Positions 6,050 through 14,841 are shown, counted from the first letter of the stretch. The stretch: 18,708 nt of DNA from an uncultured Bacillota bacterium (GCA_905204225.1 CAJKZK010000023.1:1-18708); one strand, 5' to 3'. Numbers and translations: made by a program. The notes: generated from the letters alone by a model not told the origin.

Positions 6050-9016
6050 ATGAATAAAATACTCAAATATGTTATTAATGGGGTGTGCATCGCAGCAATT
6101 GGTACCGGGTTAGTTGTTGGTAATCAAGTTTTAAAACAATTTGAAACTGAAATTGATACTGCTTTAACTCCAAAAATTGTTGACTCTAGCCAAGTTGATG
6201 TTAGTTCTCAAAATGGTCAAGCTTTATCAAAAAGAATTATGGAAGAAGGAGCAGTCCTTCTCCATAATGAAAATAATACTTTACCATTAAGTTATAATGA
6301 AAATAAAAAAGTTAATGTCTTTGGATGGAGATCTATTGATTGGATTTATGGTAGTGAAGGTCAAAACGCTTCTGGTGGTGTTGCTCCTGAAAATGATGAT
6401 ATTTCTAAAAATATTGATATTTATAAAGCATTAAATGATTATGGTATTCAATATAATGAAAAATTATTTAATATGTATAATAAATATCAAACACCTAATC
6501 ATCAAAGTGAGAATTTAAGAGGAACTCATATAAATACTCTTACTCCACTTATTGAACCAAAAATTGATGATAAAGCATATTATACTGATGAATTATTATC
6601 ATATTCAAAAGAATATTCTTCAACTGCAATTGTTGTTATTTCACGTATGGCAGGTGAAGGTATGGAATGTTCAACAAAAAGTCAAGGTAAAAAAGGTCCT
6701 GGTGCAGTAGCAGATACTAGCCGTCATTATTTAGAAATTTCAACTGAAGAAGAAGAATTACTTAAATATGTTGGACAAAATTATCAAAAAGTTGTTGTCT
6801 TAATTAATGCTGCTAATCCATTAGAATGTGGCTTTTTAAAGACAATTCCAGGAATTGGTGCTTGTATGTATATTGGCTTTACTGGTACTAGAGGAGCAAG
6901 TGCTATTCCTAGTTTATTATATGGAGATATGTCTCCATCTGGAAAAACTGTAGATACATTTGCTTATGATTTCTTTACAAATCCTGGTAATGTTTTCGTT
7001 GGTGCATTATCTTATACTGATTTTGGTAGATCTTATACAGATTATGTAGAAGGCGTTTATGTAGGTTATAAATGGTATGAAACTGCTAATGTTGAAGGAA
7101 TGTGGAATGATGTAAATAATGAATTTGGTAAAGGTTATGATGGTGTAGTTCAATTCCCATTTGGATATGGTAAATCTTATTCAACATTTGAATGGACTGT
7201 TGGTGAAATGTCAATTAAACCAGAATCAAATATTACAGATCAAGATGAAATTACAATTCCTGTAACTGTTAAAAATACTGGTAATTATCCTGCTAGAGAT
7301 GTTGTAGAAGCTTATGTTACTGCTCCTTATACTAAAGGCGGAATTGAAAAAGCTAGTGTTAATTTAGTTGGTTTTACTAAAACTAATTTATTACAACCAA
7401 ATCAAGAAGAAACAGTTGAATTAAAAATTGATGTTGATGATTTTACAAGTTACGATTGTTATGATAAAAATAATAATAATCATAAAGGATATGAACTTGA
7501 AAAAGGCTTATATTCATTAAAATTAATGACCGACTGTCATAATATTAAAACAGTTAAATATAATTCTAAAGATGTAGAAGCTAAATTTAATTTTAATGTT
7601 AGTGAAACAATTAATATTGATAAAGATAAAATTACAGGTAAAAAAGTAGGTAATTTATTTACTGGAGAAGATGCAATAGATATTGCACCTATTGATGCTA
7701 ATGATGGAGAATTTGTTGCAGATATTCCTTGGTTTACTAGAGAAAACTTCATGAAAGTTGAAGATTTTAGTGCTAATAGAAAACCAAGAGCTGTTACTCC
7801 TTCTGTTAAAACAATCAATGGTTATTCAAAAGAAAGAGCATTAGCATGGGATAATGCTACTACTGATGAATTTGGTGACCCAGTTAACAATAATGCAGTT
7901 ACATGGGGAGCAAATAATGGCTTAAAATTATTTGAGGGAAACTCATTAACTGAATTAGGTCAAAAATTAGGTGAAGATTATAATGCTGAAGAATGGAATA
8001 AATTATTAGATCAATTATCAATTGAAGATGCAGTTAATTTAATTAATAACTATTATGGCTCTAAAGCAATTGCTTCTATTGGTAAACCATTCCTTGCAGA
8101 TTTTGATGGTCCTGCACAAATTAAAGGTTTCGTTAGTGGACCTAGAGGTACTGGATATCCAACTATGGTTGTTATTGCAGCTACATGGAATCCAAAACTT
8201 GCTTATGAATTTGGTAAATCTTATGGCGATGATATGAAAACTCTTGGTGTTAACGGTGTCTGGGGTTGGGCTATAGATTCTCATAGATCTTCTTTCTTTG
8301 GAAGAAACCATGAATCTCCTTCTGAAGATGCAATGTTAGCAGGTACTATTGTTACAAATGCTGTTAAAGGATTATCAACTAGAGGAAGATATTGTTTCTT
8401 AAAACATTTTGCTTTATATGGTAATGAAGGCGATAATGTTTGGTGTACAGAACAAGCTTTAAGAGAAATTTATTTAAAACCATTTAGAAAAGCATTTGTT
8501 GAAGGTGGAGCATTAGGTTGCATGACTACTTATAAAGGCGTTGGTGGTGAGCATTCAGAAACAACAATGGGTTTATTAACTGGTGTGTTAAGAAAAGAAT
8601 GGGATTTTAAAGGCGCTATTACTACTGACTATATTGGATATCAACCTTATTGTGATTCTCTTATTAGATGTGGTGGAAATTTAGGTATGGGATGTAAACT
8701 TGGAACAATAGATGGTGTTTCATATACAACAAGTTCATCAAATAGAATTCAAAATAGATTAAAAGAAGCTGCTCATCAAACTATATATATGTGGTTAAGA
8801 GCAGAATATAATGAACGTGAATACTTAAAGAATCCTGATGCAGGAGATAATTATATTGCTTCATTTAGTATGGATTCATGGTGCTGGTGGAAACCTCTTG
8901 TAACATGTCTTAATGTTACAGTTACTACTGGCTTAGTCTTATGGGCTATTTTATTAGTTGTTAATGAATTGATGAAAAATAATAATGTTGTTATTAACAA
9001 AGAGGAGGAAAAGTAA
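6050..9016 (+). CDS. Membrane-anchored GH3 glycoside hydrolase with reversed domain order
   Basis: This is a family 3 glycosidase, probably a beta-glucosidase or beta-xylosidase acting outside the membrane. The 988 residues run in the order: N-terminal membrane helix (about 7-27), GH3 C-terminal-type alpha/beta domain opening with GAVLLHNENNTLPL (about 60-385), fibronectin-III-like domain (about 390-520), a linker, then the GH3 TIM barrel (about 640-930). The barrel has GRNHESPSED at 751-760, KHF at 785-787 and a TTDY stretch whose Asp860 is the expected nucleophile. A second membrane helix lies at about 949-971 with a short charged tail. Reversed order is known in some rumen and gut GH3 enzymes. 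Both ends in the membrane would leave the enzyme as an external loop. The start has AAGAGG (6038-6043) at 6-nt spacing. The gene lies 35 nt after the propeller gene, and its stop is 1 nt before the next start, which implies coupled expression. Confidence 0.9.
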   Translation: MNKILKYVINGVCIAAIGTGLVVGNQVLKQFETEIDTALTPKIVDSSQVDVSSQNGQALSKRIMEEGAVLLHNENNTLPLSYNENKKVNVFGWRSIDWIYGSEGQNASGGVAPENDDISKNIDIYKALNDYGIQYNEKLFNMYNKYQTPNHQSENLRGTHINTLTPLIEPKIDDKAYYTDELLSYSKEYSSTAIVVISRMAGEGMECSTKSQGKKGPGAVADTSRHYLEISTEEEELLKYVGQNYQKVVVLINAANPLECGFLKTIPGIGACMYIGFTGTRGASAIPSLLYGDMSPSGKTVDTFAYDFFTNPGNVFVGALSYTDFGRSYTDYVEGVYVGYKWYETANVEGMWNDVNNEFGKGYDGVVQFPFGYGKSYSTFEWTVGEMSIKPESNITDQDEITIPVTVKNTGNYPARDVVEAYVTAPYTKGGIEKASVNLVGFTKTNLLQPNQEETVELKIDVDDFTSYDCYDKNNNNHKGYELEKGLYSLKLMTDCHNIKTVKYNSKDVEAKFNFNVSETINIDKDKITGKKVGNLFTGEDAIDIAPIDANDGEFVADIPWFTRENFMKVEDFSANRKPRAVTPSVKTINGYSKERALAWDNATTDEFGDPVNNNAVTWGANNGLKLFEGNSLTELGQKLGEDYNAEEWNKLLDQLSIEDAVNLINNYYGSKAIASIGKPFLADFDGPAQIKGFVSGPRGTGYPTMVVIAATWNPKLAYEFGKSYGDDMKTLGVNGVWGWAIDSHRSSFFGRNHESPSEDAMLAGTIVTNAVKGLSTRGRYCFLKHFALYGNEGDNVWCTEQALREIYLKPFRKAFVEGGALGCMTTYKGVGGEHSETTMGLLTGVLRKEWDFKGAITTDYIGYQPYCDSLIRCGGNLGMGCKLGTIDGVSYTTSSSNRIQNRLKEAAHQTIYMWLRAEYNEREYLKNPDAGDNYIASFSMDSWCWWKPLVTCLNVTVTTGLVLWAILLVVNELMKNNNVVINKEEEK

Positions 9017-9017
9017 T

Positions 9018-12000
9018 ATGGCTAATTTTTTTACAAGTAAAAAAGGTGTTAAAATTATTGCTGTTTCTTTAGCTTTAACAGTTGTCGCAGTTACTTCAAT
9101 TTCTGTTATGGTTCCTTCTTATTTGGAATATCAAAAATATTATAGTGAAGTAATGTCTGAAAGAGAACATCAAAAATATTTAGATAGTTTACCATTAGAA
9201 TTTTTAGGTATTGAAGCTAAATTAAATGATGGTGTTGAATATTTTACTGATGGTAAAGCAAGTCCTGAAAACGATGACTTTTCAGTTATTGCTAAATTTA
9301 CTGAAAAAGGAAAAGATTTTGAAAAAGTTTTAAGATCAGATGATTTTGCTATATCTTGTCCAGATGATTTTGCTGCTAAAGGTGGAAAAGTTGAAGTAAG
9401 TTATACATATACTCCTGAAGCTAAAGAAGATGAACAAGTAGAACCAATAACTAAAACTGCAGAAGTTGAAGTTTCTTTAACTAAAGTTGCTATTAAAGAA
9501 TTAAAAGTTACTGAATTACCTTATCGTATTTATTATTCAAGTGATATGGAATTTGATCCAAGTGGAATGAAATTACAAGGTATATTTAATAATGGACATG
9601 TTGTTGATTTAACAGCAAATGATATTAGTGTAGAAACTAAAGGTAAATTAACAAGTGGCTTAAAAGAAGCTAAAGTTTCTTATGAAGTTGAAGGAGTAAA
9701 AGTTGAGACTAATGTTCCTGTAACTGTTATAAATAAAGATGAATATAGTGATGGAGAAATTTTATCTATTGCTAATGAAGGTGAAGTTTTTGCTAAAGAA
9801 GGCGAAAATGTAACTAATCTTAATTTAAATATTAGAGCTACATATCTTAATGGTAATAGATTAATTCTTAATAAGGATCAATATATTATTAAAAGTAATG
9901 TTGAAACTGCTTCTTTCTTATATAATTGTGTTTTAAGTGTTTATTTAAAAACAAATGAAACAATTAATTGTAAATTAGTAGCAGGTGTAAAATATTTTAT
10001 TGAAGCTGAAGAAACTACTTTTACTGGCTTTAATAAAAAAGAAATTAAAGTAAATGAACAAAATATAAAAGTTCTTGAAGATGCTAAAAATGGTAATACA
10101 ATGTCATTTAAGATTAATTCAAAAGGTCTATCTAAAGGTAAATTATATATGAATTTAAGTAATTTAACTAAAGAGGATATATTATTAGATAACATTATTG
10201 ATTTAAAAATTAATGATAAATATTATCCTGTTACTTCTTATGTTAAAGCAAATGAAGATTATAATTTTGAAAATAATTTATTAATATTACCTGTTTTAAA
10301 AAATGGTGAAAATGATATATCATTAACATTTAAAAATATGGATAATAAGAAAATATCTATTGATAATTTTACTTATATTACTAAATATGATGGTGAAATT
10401 TATACTGATTTAGATCAATATTTAGATATTGAATTAAAAAATAACCGTTCTCCTAATTTAACTGTTTCAAAATTTGCTGATTGGCATCATGATAATGGAG
10501 CTTATGGACATGGCTTATGTAGTGATGGAGAATTTATTTATTCTACACGTACTGGATATTCAGAATATACAAGAGCTATTACAGTTAATAAATATGATAT
10601 TAAAACAGGTAAATTAGTTGCTTCAAGTCCAAAAACAGAAGCTGGATCTTTAGAATCATGTGCTGGAGTAACATATTATGAAGGAAAAATAATTGTTTAT
10701 TTTGCTGATGGTAGAATGTATTCAATTGATAAATCTTTAAGTGGCACATGGACTTTATTTGAAGATTTTAAATTTGAAAAATTAGAGAAATCTGTATTTA
10801 AAGATGTTTATTTTAATACTTCAAAAAGAAAATTTGCTGTCTATGCTGATAATAATGTCTATGTTTATAATAATGATAAGAAACTTGCAACAACTATTTC
10901 ATTAAACAAAGAAAGTAGTTCGTTAAAAAGAATTAGTGGTTCAAATAATTATATCTTTGCTTTATTTACAAATGATGGTTCATATCAACCAATTGTCCAA
11001 GTATATGATTGGAATGGTAAATTTGTTGGTAGAATGGTGGTCAACAATAATAGTGAAGTCATGGGTAGCGTTGTTACAAAATTGCAAAACACTAATTGTC
11101 AAGGTATTGTAGAAGTTAATGATCAATTATATTTTAATGTTTTAAAATTTAGCACTGCAAATGGTGGAGATCAAACATTAATGATTAAAGCAGATTATCC
11201 AAAATTTAATGAAAAATTGAATGTTGTATTAAATGCTGGTGAATATGTTGATTATAGCATTACTACTGGTCAAACAGTTTCATTAACTGGTAAACCAGTA
11301 AATGGAAATTATGGTTTGCTAGATGGTACAGCTGGCGGATATGCTATGGGTGGAGCTTCAGATGGTAAATATTTATATTTAGCAGTTAACACAAATGGTA
11401 ATCATGGTACAACATTATTTAAAGTAGACCCAGTTTCTTATGAAGTAATTGCTAAAAGTTTACAATTTAGTGTTGGTGATGTTGATGGTGATAACTCAAG
11501 ACTATTTATTAAAGATGGTGTTTTATATTGTATAGGACACAATAATAGAATTTTCTCAATTGAATTAAGTAAATTTGAAGATAAATGTAAAGTAACTGAA
11601 TCAACATTAACATTTAGTGAATTAGGAACTTTAAAGAGTGCTTATTATAATGAAAATATTAAGAAATTTGCATTAATGATTGATGGTAAAGTAGTTATTA
11701 CTGATGAAAATAAAAATGTTTTAGTTGATAATATTTCTTTAGCTTTAAATCAAGGTGGATTTAGTGTTTCATCTCTTACTGCTGATGATAAATATATTTA
11801 TGTAAGTTATGTTAGAAATAATGTTAGTGATGTTCCATTTAAAGTATTTACTTGGGATGGTAAATTAGTCTCAACTACTTCGATAAATGGTGTCACATTA
11901 GGTACAAATGGAACTGCTGATAGAAACTTTAACCTACAAACTATCTTTACACATAATGACAAAATTTATGCTTCAGTTTGTAGCTGGGATAATGGTTCAA

Positions 12001-12047
12001 AATATTATTTATTTAGTGTGGATTTTGATACAACCAATTTAGAATAA
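9018..12047 (+). CDS. Membrane-anchored Ig-like/CBM-like/propeller surface protein
   Basis: This 1009-aa protein probably binds carbohydrate or another surface ligand beside the GH3 enzyme. An uncleaved signal-anchor helix spans about residues 13-32. Ig-like beta domains follow; the clearest resembles the Big_3 type at about 159-238 (IKELKVTELPYRIYY, then a DPSGMKLQG motif). About 324-465 resembles a CBM6/35-like jelly roll, starting FIEAEETTFTGF. About 490-1009 is a propeller-like region related to the 758-aa protein, with YDWNG at 663-667 and FTWDG at 944-948. No enzyme motif is seen. I choose ATG 9018, behind GAGGAGG (9002-9008), rather than an in-frame ATG at 8985 inside the GH3 gene. The gene is last in its operon, followed by a terminator 7 nt after the stop. 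Confidence 0.8.
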   Translation: MANFFTSKKGVKIIAVSLALTVVAVTSISVMVPSYLEYQKYYSEVMSEREHQKYLDSLPLEFLGIEAKLNDGVEYFTDGKASPENDDFSVIAKFTEKGKDFEKVLRSDDFAISCPDDFAAKGGKVEVSYTYTPEAKEDEQVEPITKTAEVEVSLTKVAIKELKVTELPYRIYYSSDMEFDPSGMKLQGIFNNGHVVDLTANDISVETKGKLTSGLKEAKVSYEVEGVKVETNVPVTVINKDEYSDGEILSIANEGEVFAKEGENVTNLNLNIRATYLNGNRLILNKDQYIIKSNVETASFLYNCVLSVYLKTNETINCKLVAGVKYFIEAEETTFTGFNKKEIKVNEQNIKVLEDAKNGNTMSFKINSKGLSKGKLYMNLSNLTKEDILLDNIIDLKINDKYYPVTSYVKANEDYNFENNLLILPVLKNGENDISLTFKNMDNKKISIDNFTYITKYDGEIYTDLDQYLDIELKNNRSPNLTVSKFADWHHDNGAYGHGLCSDGEFIYSTRTGYSEYTRAITVNKYDIKTGKLVASSPKTEAGSLESCAGVTYYEGKIIVYFADGRMYSIDKSLSGTWTLFEDFKFEKLEKSVFKDVYFNTSKRKFAVYADNNVYVYNNDKKLATTISLNKESSSLKRISGSNNYIFALFTNDGSYQPIVQVYDWNGKFVGRMVVNNNSEVMGSVVTKLQNTNCQGIVEVNDQLYFNVLKFSTANGGDQTLMIKADYPKFNEKLNVVLNAGEYVDYSITTGQTVSLTGKPVNGNYGLLDGTAGGYAMGGASDGKYLYLAVNTNGNHGTTLFKVDPVSYEVIAKSLQFSVGDVDGDNSRLFIKDGVLYCIGHNNRIFSIELSKFEDKCKVTESTLTFSELGTLKSAYYNENIKKFALMIDGKVVITDENKNVLVDNISLALNQGGFSVSSLTADDKYIYVSYVRNNVSDVPFKVFTWDGKLVSTTSINGVTLGTNGTADRNFNLQTIFTHNDKIYASVCSWDNGSKYYLFSVDFDTTNLE

Positions 12048-12054
12048 TTTTATT

Positions 12055-12096
12055 AAAAGATGTTAAAAAGTAATAAACAATTTAACATCTTTTTTT
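12055..12096 (+). terminator. Intrinsic terminator of the surface operon
   Basis: AAAAGATGTTAAA (12055-12067) pairs perfectly with TTTAACATCTTTT (12081-12093) around a 13-nt loop, followed by a T-run to 12096. It begins 7 nt after the stop of the last operon gene. Confidence 0.9.
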
Positions 12097-12133
12097 ATGT
12101 AAAAAAATTATCAATTTTTAGTTTTTTTTATGA

Positions 12134-12430
12134 TGCATAATACAATTGAATAAACTTTTGAAAGCAACTGCAAATGGTAATAATATTTCAATCGATGATA
12201 ACGTTATTCTTCCTAGAACAATTACAACATTCAACGAAGATGGAACTCGTACATATAATCCACTTATTTGGACAAATTGGAAAGTTGTTGATTTTGGTAC
12301 AATGCAACTAAAAAAAGGTGATAATATTATTTATGTTGAATTGACTAATGCTATTGTATTTACTAGTAATATTACTAAATCATTTGGAACAATAAATATT
12401 GATAAATTTGATATTAAATATTTAGATTAG
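12134..12430 (+). pseudogene. Truncated CBM-like gene tail
   Basis: About 98 codons are open from an in-frame TGA at 12131-12133 to TAG 12428-12430. The only possible start is a TTG at 12146 with no ribosome binding site. The peptide contains KATANGNNISIDDNV, then LKKGDNIIYVELTN and ends INIDKFDIKYLD. This resembles the C-terminal half of the CBM-like domain in the preceding 1009-aa protein (LKNGENDISLTF, ISIDNFTYITKYD). There is no signal peptide or N-terminal half, and it sits behind a strong terminator with no clear promoter. I read it as the remnant of a second CBM-bearing surface protein whose 5' part was deleted. It keeps its own terminator at 12441-12474. Confidence 0.65.
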
Positions 12431-12440
12431 GTCATTTATA

Positions 12441-12474
12441 AAACATGGTTATTTGTTTAATAATCATGTTTTTT
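12441..12474 (+). terminator. Intrinsic terminator after the truncated CBM-like gene
   Basis: AAACATGGTTATT (12441-12453) pairs with AATAATCATGTTT (12459-12471), 13 bp with one G-U pair and a 5-nt loop, followed by T-run 12469-12474. It was probably the terminator of the once-complete gene. Its T-tail overlaps the left copy of the long direct repeat. Confidence 0.85.
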
Positions 12475-12511
12475 ATTCATTTTATAATTTTTCATGACAA
12501 AATAAATAAAT
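12468..12511 (+). repeat. Long direct repeat, left copy
   Basis: These 44 nt recur at 16616-16659 with a single mismatch (T12477 against A16625); the last 34 nt are identical. The two copies bracket the region with the lipoprotein and transposase genes. This copy keeps the ATGACA -35-like box (12494-12499) but not the -10 found in the right copy, so it looks like the duplicated half of a disrupted promoter. Confidence 0.9.
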
Positions 12512-12514
12512 TTC

Positions 12515-12533
12515 AACTTTCGCAGAATCTAAA
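12515..12533 (+). repeat. Terminal inverted repeat, left
   Basis: AACTTTCGCAGAATCTAAA is the reverse complement of 16588-16606 except for one base. It begins 4 nt inside the left direct repeat, as expected for the end of a transposable unit. Confidence 0.8.
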
Positions 12534-12564
12534 GACAAAAAAATAAGAAAAAATAAGAAAAGCA

Positions 12565-12594
12565 CGAAAATTAGGAATAATTTCCTTTTTTTCG
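12565..12594 (+). other. Hairpin near the element's left end
   Basis: CGAAAA (12565-12570) pairs with TTTTCG (12589-12594) and AGGAA (12573-12577) with TTCCT (12582-12586) around a TAAT loop, with a two-base T-T mismatch between. Read-through protection or a terminator remnant are possible roles. There is no T-run after it. Confidence 0.45.
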
Positions 12595-12603
12595 TAAGCT
12601 TAC

Positions 12604-12633
12604 ACTAGAATTTATATTTCTAGTAGTTTTTTT
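12604..12633 (+). terminator. Weak terminator-like hairpin upstream of the lipoprotein gene
   Basis: ACTAGAA (12604-12610) pairs with TTCTAGT (12618-12624), 7 bp with a 7-nt loop, followed after AG by seven T (12627-12633). It would insulate the lipoprotein promoter from upstream transcription. The short AT-rich stem makes efficiency doubtful. Confidence 0.5.
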
Positions 12634-12636
12634 ATT

Positions 12637-12652
12637 AGAAAAGCGTTTTCAT
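12637..12652 (+). promoter_or_regulatory. cre-like palindrome upstream of the lipoprotein promoter
   Basis: The complement strand reads ATGAAAACGCTTTTCT, close to the CcpA-site consensus with a GAAAA-CG-TTTTC dyad. It lies 16 nt before the -35 box at 12668. Binding by CcpA or another LacI-family protein is inferred. Confidence 0.45.
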
Positions 12653-12667
12653 TGATGAAGCTTAGAC

Positions 12668-12695
12668 TTGTAAAATTATAGTTCTGCTTTATAAT
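12668..12695 (+). promoter_or_regulatory. Promoter of the lipoprotein gene
   Basis: TTGTAA (12668-12673) and a perfect TATAAT (12690-12695) are separated by 16 nt. They lie just ahead of the GCGAGG ribosome binding site (12705-12710) and the ATG at 12718. Confidence 0.6.
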
Positions 12696-12717
12696 ATAAA
12701 ATATGCGAGGAAAAATT

Positions 12718-14829
12718 ATGAAATTAAAAACAATATTTAAAATACTAAGTACTTCTTGCATAGTAGCTTTGATGTGACTATCTCTTACTTCATGTGGTGA
12801 AGAAAAAGCAAGTTCAAATGCTGCTATAAGTAGTACAACAAGTTCAAATGCTGCTATAAGTAGTACAACAAATTCAAGTAGCTCAAGTAGTTCAGCAAGT
12901 ACAAATAAGGAAATTATTAGTATTGCTGATGCAATTAAGCTTTGTACAAGCGAAACAGCAACTAAAGAAAGATATTATATTCACGGTACAATAAAATCAA
13001 TTGCAAGCTATCAATATGGCCAAATGACTATTGAAGATAGTACAGGAAGCATTGAGGCTTATGGTACATATAGTGCTGATGGTGAAAAGCGTTATAGTGA
13101 ATTAGAGGATAAGCCTGTTGTTGGTGATGAGGTTACATTATATGCAACATTAAATTTATTCAATGATAAAGCTCAAATAAAAAGCGGCTGGATTGTTGAA
13201 ATAACTCATCATTCTACAGAAATAGATGATTCACAATATGAACAAATGACTGTTTTAGCTGCAAGAAGCGCAGAAAGTGGTAAACTTATAAAAACAACAG
13301 GAGTTGTTGCAGCTATAACATATGCTAATGGTCTTTCTCCTAATGGGATTTATTTAGTAGATAATACTAATTCAATTTATGTTTATAGTGCTGAGATTGC
13401 TAATCTAGTTAAAGTTGGTAATACTATTACTATATTAGGTGAAAAAACATATTATATTTTGGAAAAAGAACAAGCAAATGCGGCAAAGTTTGGCTATGAA
13501 GGCTGTTGTCAGCTACAAAATGCTAAATTAGTTTCAAATGATAATGGCTCAACTGATTATGATAAATCATGGATTATAGAAAAATCAGTTAAGGAAATTT
13601 ATGAAACACCTATAACAACAAACATTACAACAACTATTTTTAAAACTACAGCATTAATTAAAAAAGTTCCCGGAACAAGCTTTGTAAATTATTATATAAA
13701 TGATTTAGATGGCTCAACAGGTAATTATGTTTATACACAAGCAAACGGTAAGGATTTTGCTTGGATGGATAAATACGATGGTAAGGTATGTGAGGTATAT
13801 TTATCTGCATTAAATGCTAAATCTACATCATCTGGTTGTAGATGGCGTTTTGTTCCTATTTCAATTAATGATGAGGAATTTGTTTATCCAGCAGAAAAAG
13901 TTCCTACATTTGTAATGAATTATTATGCTAAAGGTCAAATGTTTAGTGAATATACAGGAGATCCAGTACTATCTCTTATAAATAGTGTTTCTTCAGATAT
14001 TTTAAAGTTTGATAATGCTAAAATAACTTACACTTCAAGTAATGAGGATATCTTCTATATTTCACAAGAAAATAATGATACGGTATTACATGCTACTAAG
14101 CATGTTGGCTATGCTGATATTACTATTAAGGTAACTTATAATGGTAATGAGACTACATTTGTTGAAAGAGTTGAATATAAGGAACCAGCAGATGTTCAAA
14201 GTATTAGTGTAAACGAAGCAATTGCTACAGCATCTAATACAAAAGTTAATGTAAAAGGAGTTATTGCTGCTTCATTAGTTAATAAGGTAGGATTTTATTT
14301 AGTTGATGAAACTGGTGGAATTGCTGTAACAACAACTAGTGCTGAAATGGAGAAGCTTTCATTAGGACAAGAAATAGTAATTTCTGGGACAAAAGTTACT
14401 TCAGTTGGTGGTAAAGATGGCCAAACAGCTATTTTAGATGCAGAGGTATTAGTTAATTATTATGGAAAGCAAGATTATTCTACAGCTTCATTTATCACTG
14501 ATAAGACATTAGCAGATCTTCCTATTGGTGAGGATAGTAAATCTGATGCAAAGGCTACAGAAAACATTTATACATTAACGGGACAGCTTTTATTTGAGGG
14601 TGATAATTTTTCATCTAAGCTATATGTTGTAGCAGGTGATGTAAAGTTATTGATGTATACATCAAGTGCTAAGCAATATGATTGGCTGCAAGCCTATGCT
14701 AATCAAACAGTTAAAATGGATTTGGCATTGTGTAATTGGAATGGTGAAAATGTTAAGGGATCAATCCTTGCAATCTATGATTCACAAACAAATACAAAAC
14801 TTTTTAATAGCTTAAATTTTAATTACTAA
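12718..14829 (+). pseudogene. Multi-OB-fold-like lipoprotein gene with a TGA stop in the signal peptide
   Basis: From ATG 12718 (GAGG at 12707-12710) the frame encodes a lysine-rich n-region and hydrophobic core, then TGA at 12775-12777 (codon 20). It continues without a break through the lipobox LTSC (Cys codon 26 at 12793) to TAA 14827-14829, about 703 codons. After a Ser/Thr/Asn linker with a 30-bp tandem repeat come about five beta-rich units resembling OB-fold domains, for example YYIHGTIKS with MTIEDSTGSIEAYG, GVVAAI with GIYLVDN, and VKGVIAA with GFYLVDE. No nuclease or other catalytic motif is seen. The frame after the TGA is intact, so the mutation is recent, or the stop is suppressed, or TGA is read as Trp. 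A downstream ATG (13024) would give a 601-aa product lacking the signal and so probably non-functional. The gene sits inside the putative mobile unit. Confidence 0.75.
12811..12870 (+). repeat. Perfect 30-bp tandem repeat (2 copies)
   Basis: The unit 12811-12840 is repeated exactly at 12841-12870, encoding SSNAAISSTT twice in the linker just after the lipid-attachment cysteine. As 30 bp is ten codons, changes in copy number would lengthen or shorten the linker without breaking the frame. Confidence 0.95.
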
Positions 14830-14841
14830 TTAAGTAAAATG

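Noticed and set aside
7537..8311. Minus-strand frames inside the GH3 gene (also 3249-3455, 9941-10195 and 18225-18410)
   Set aside because: They are antisense to well-supported genes, have no ribosome binding site and show no recognisable protein features.
8985..9017. Eleven-residue N-terminal extension of the 1009-aa protein
   Set aside because: It lies inside the GH3 coding region without a ribosome binding site. ATG 9018 follows GAGGAGG and is followed by a sensible signal anchor.
12775..12777. Genetic code with TGA as tryptophan for the whole window
   Set aside because: Trp is TGG throughout the large genes, with no other in-frame TGA. A TGA=Trp genome this AT-rich would use TGA often. 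The absence of TGA stops alone fits AT bias.
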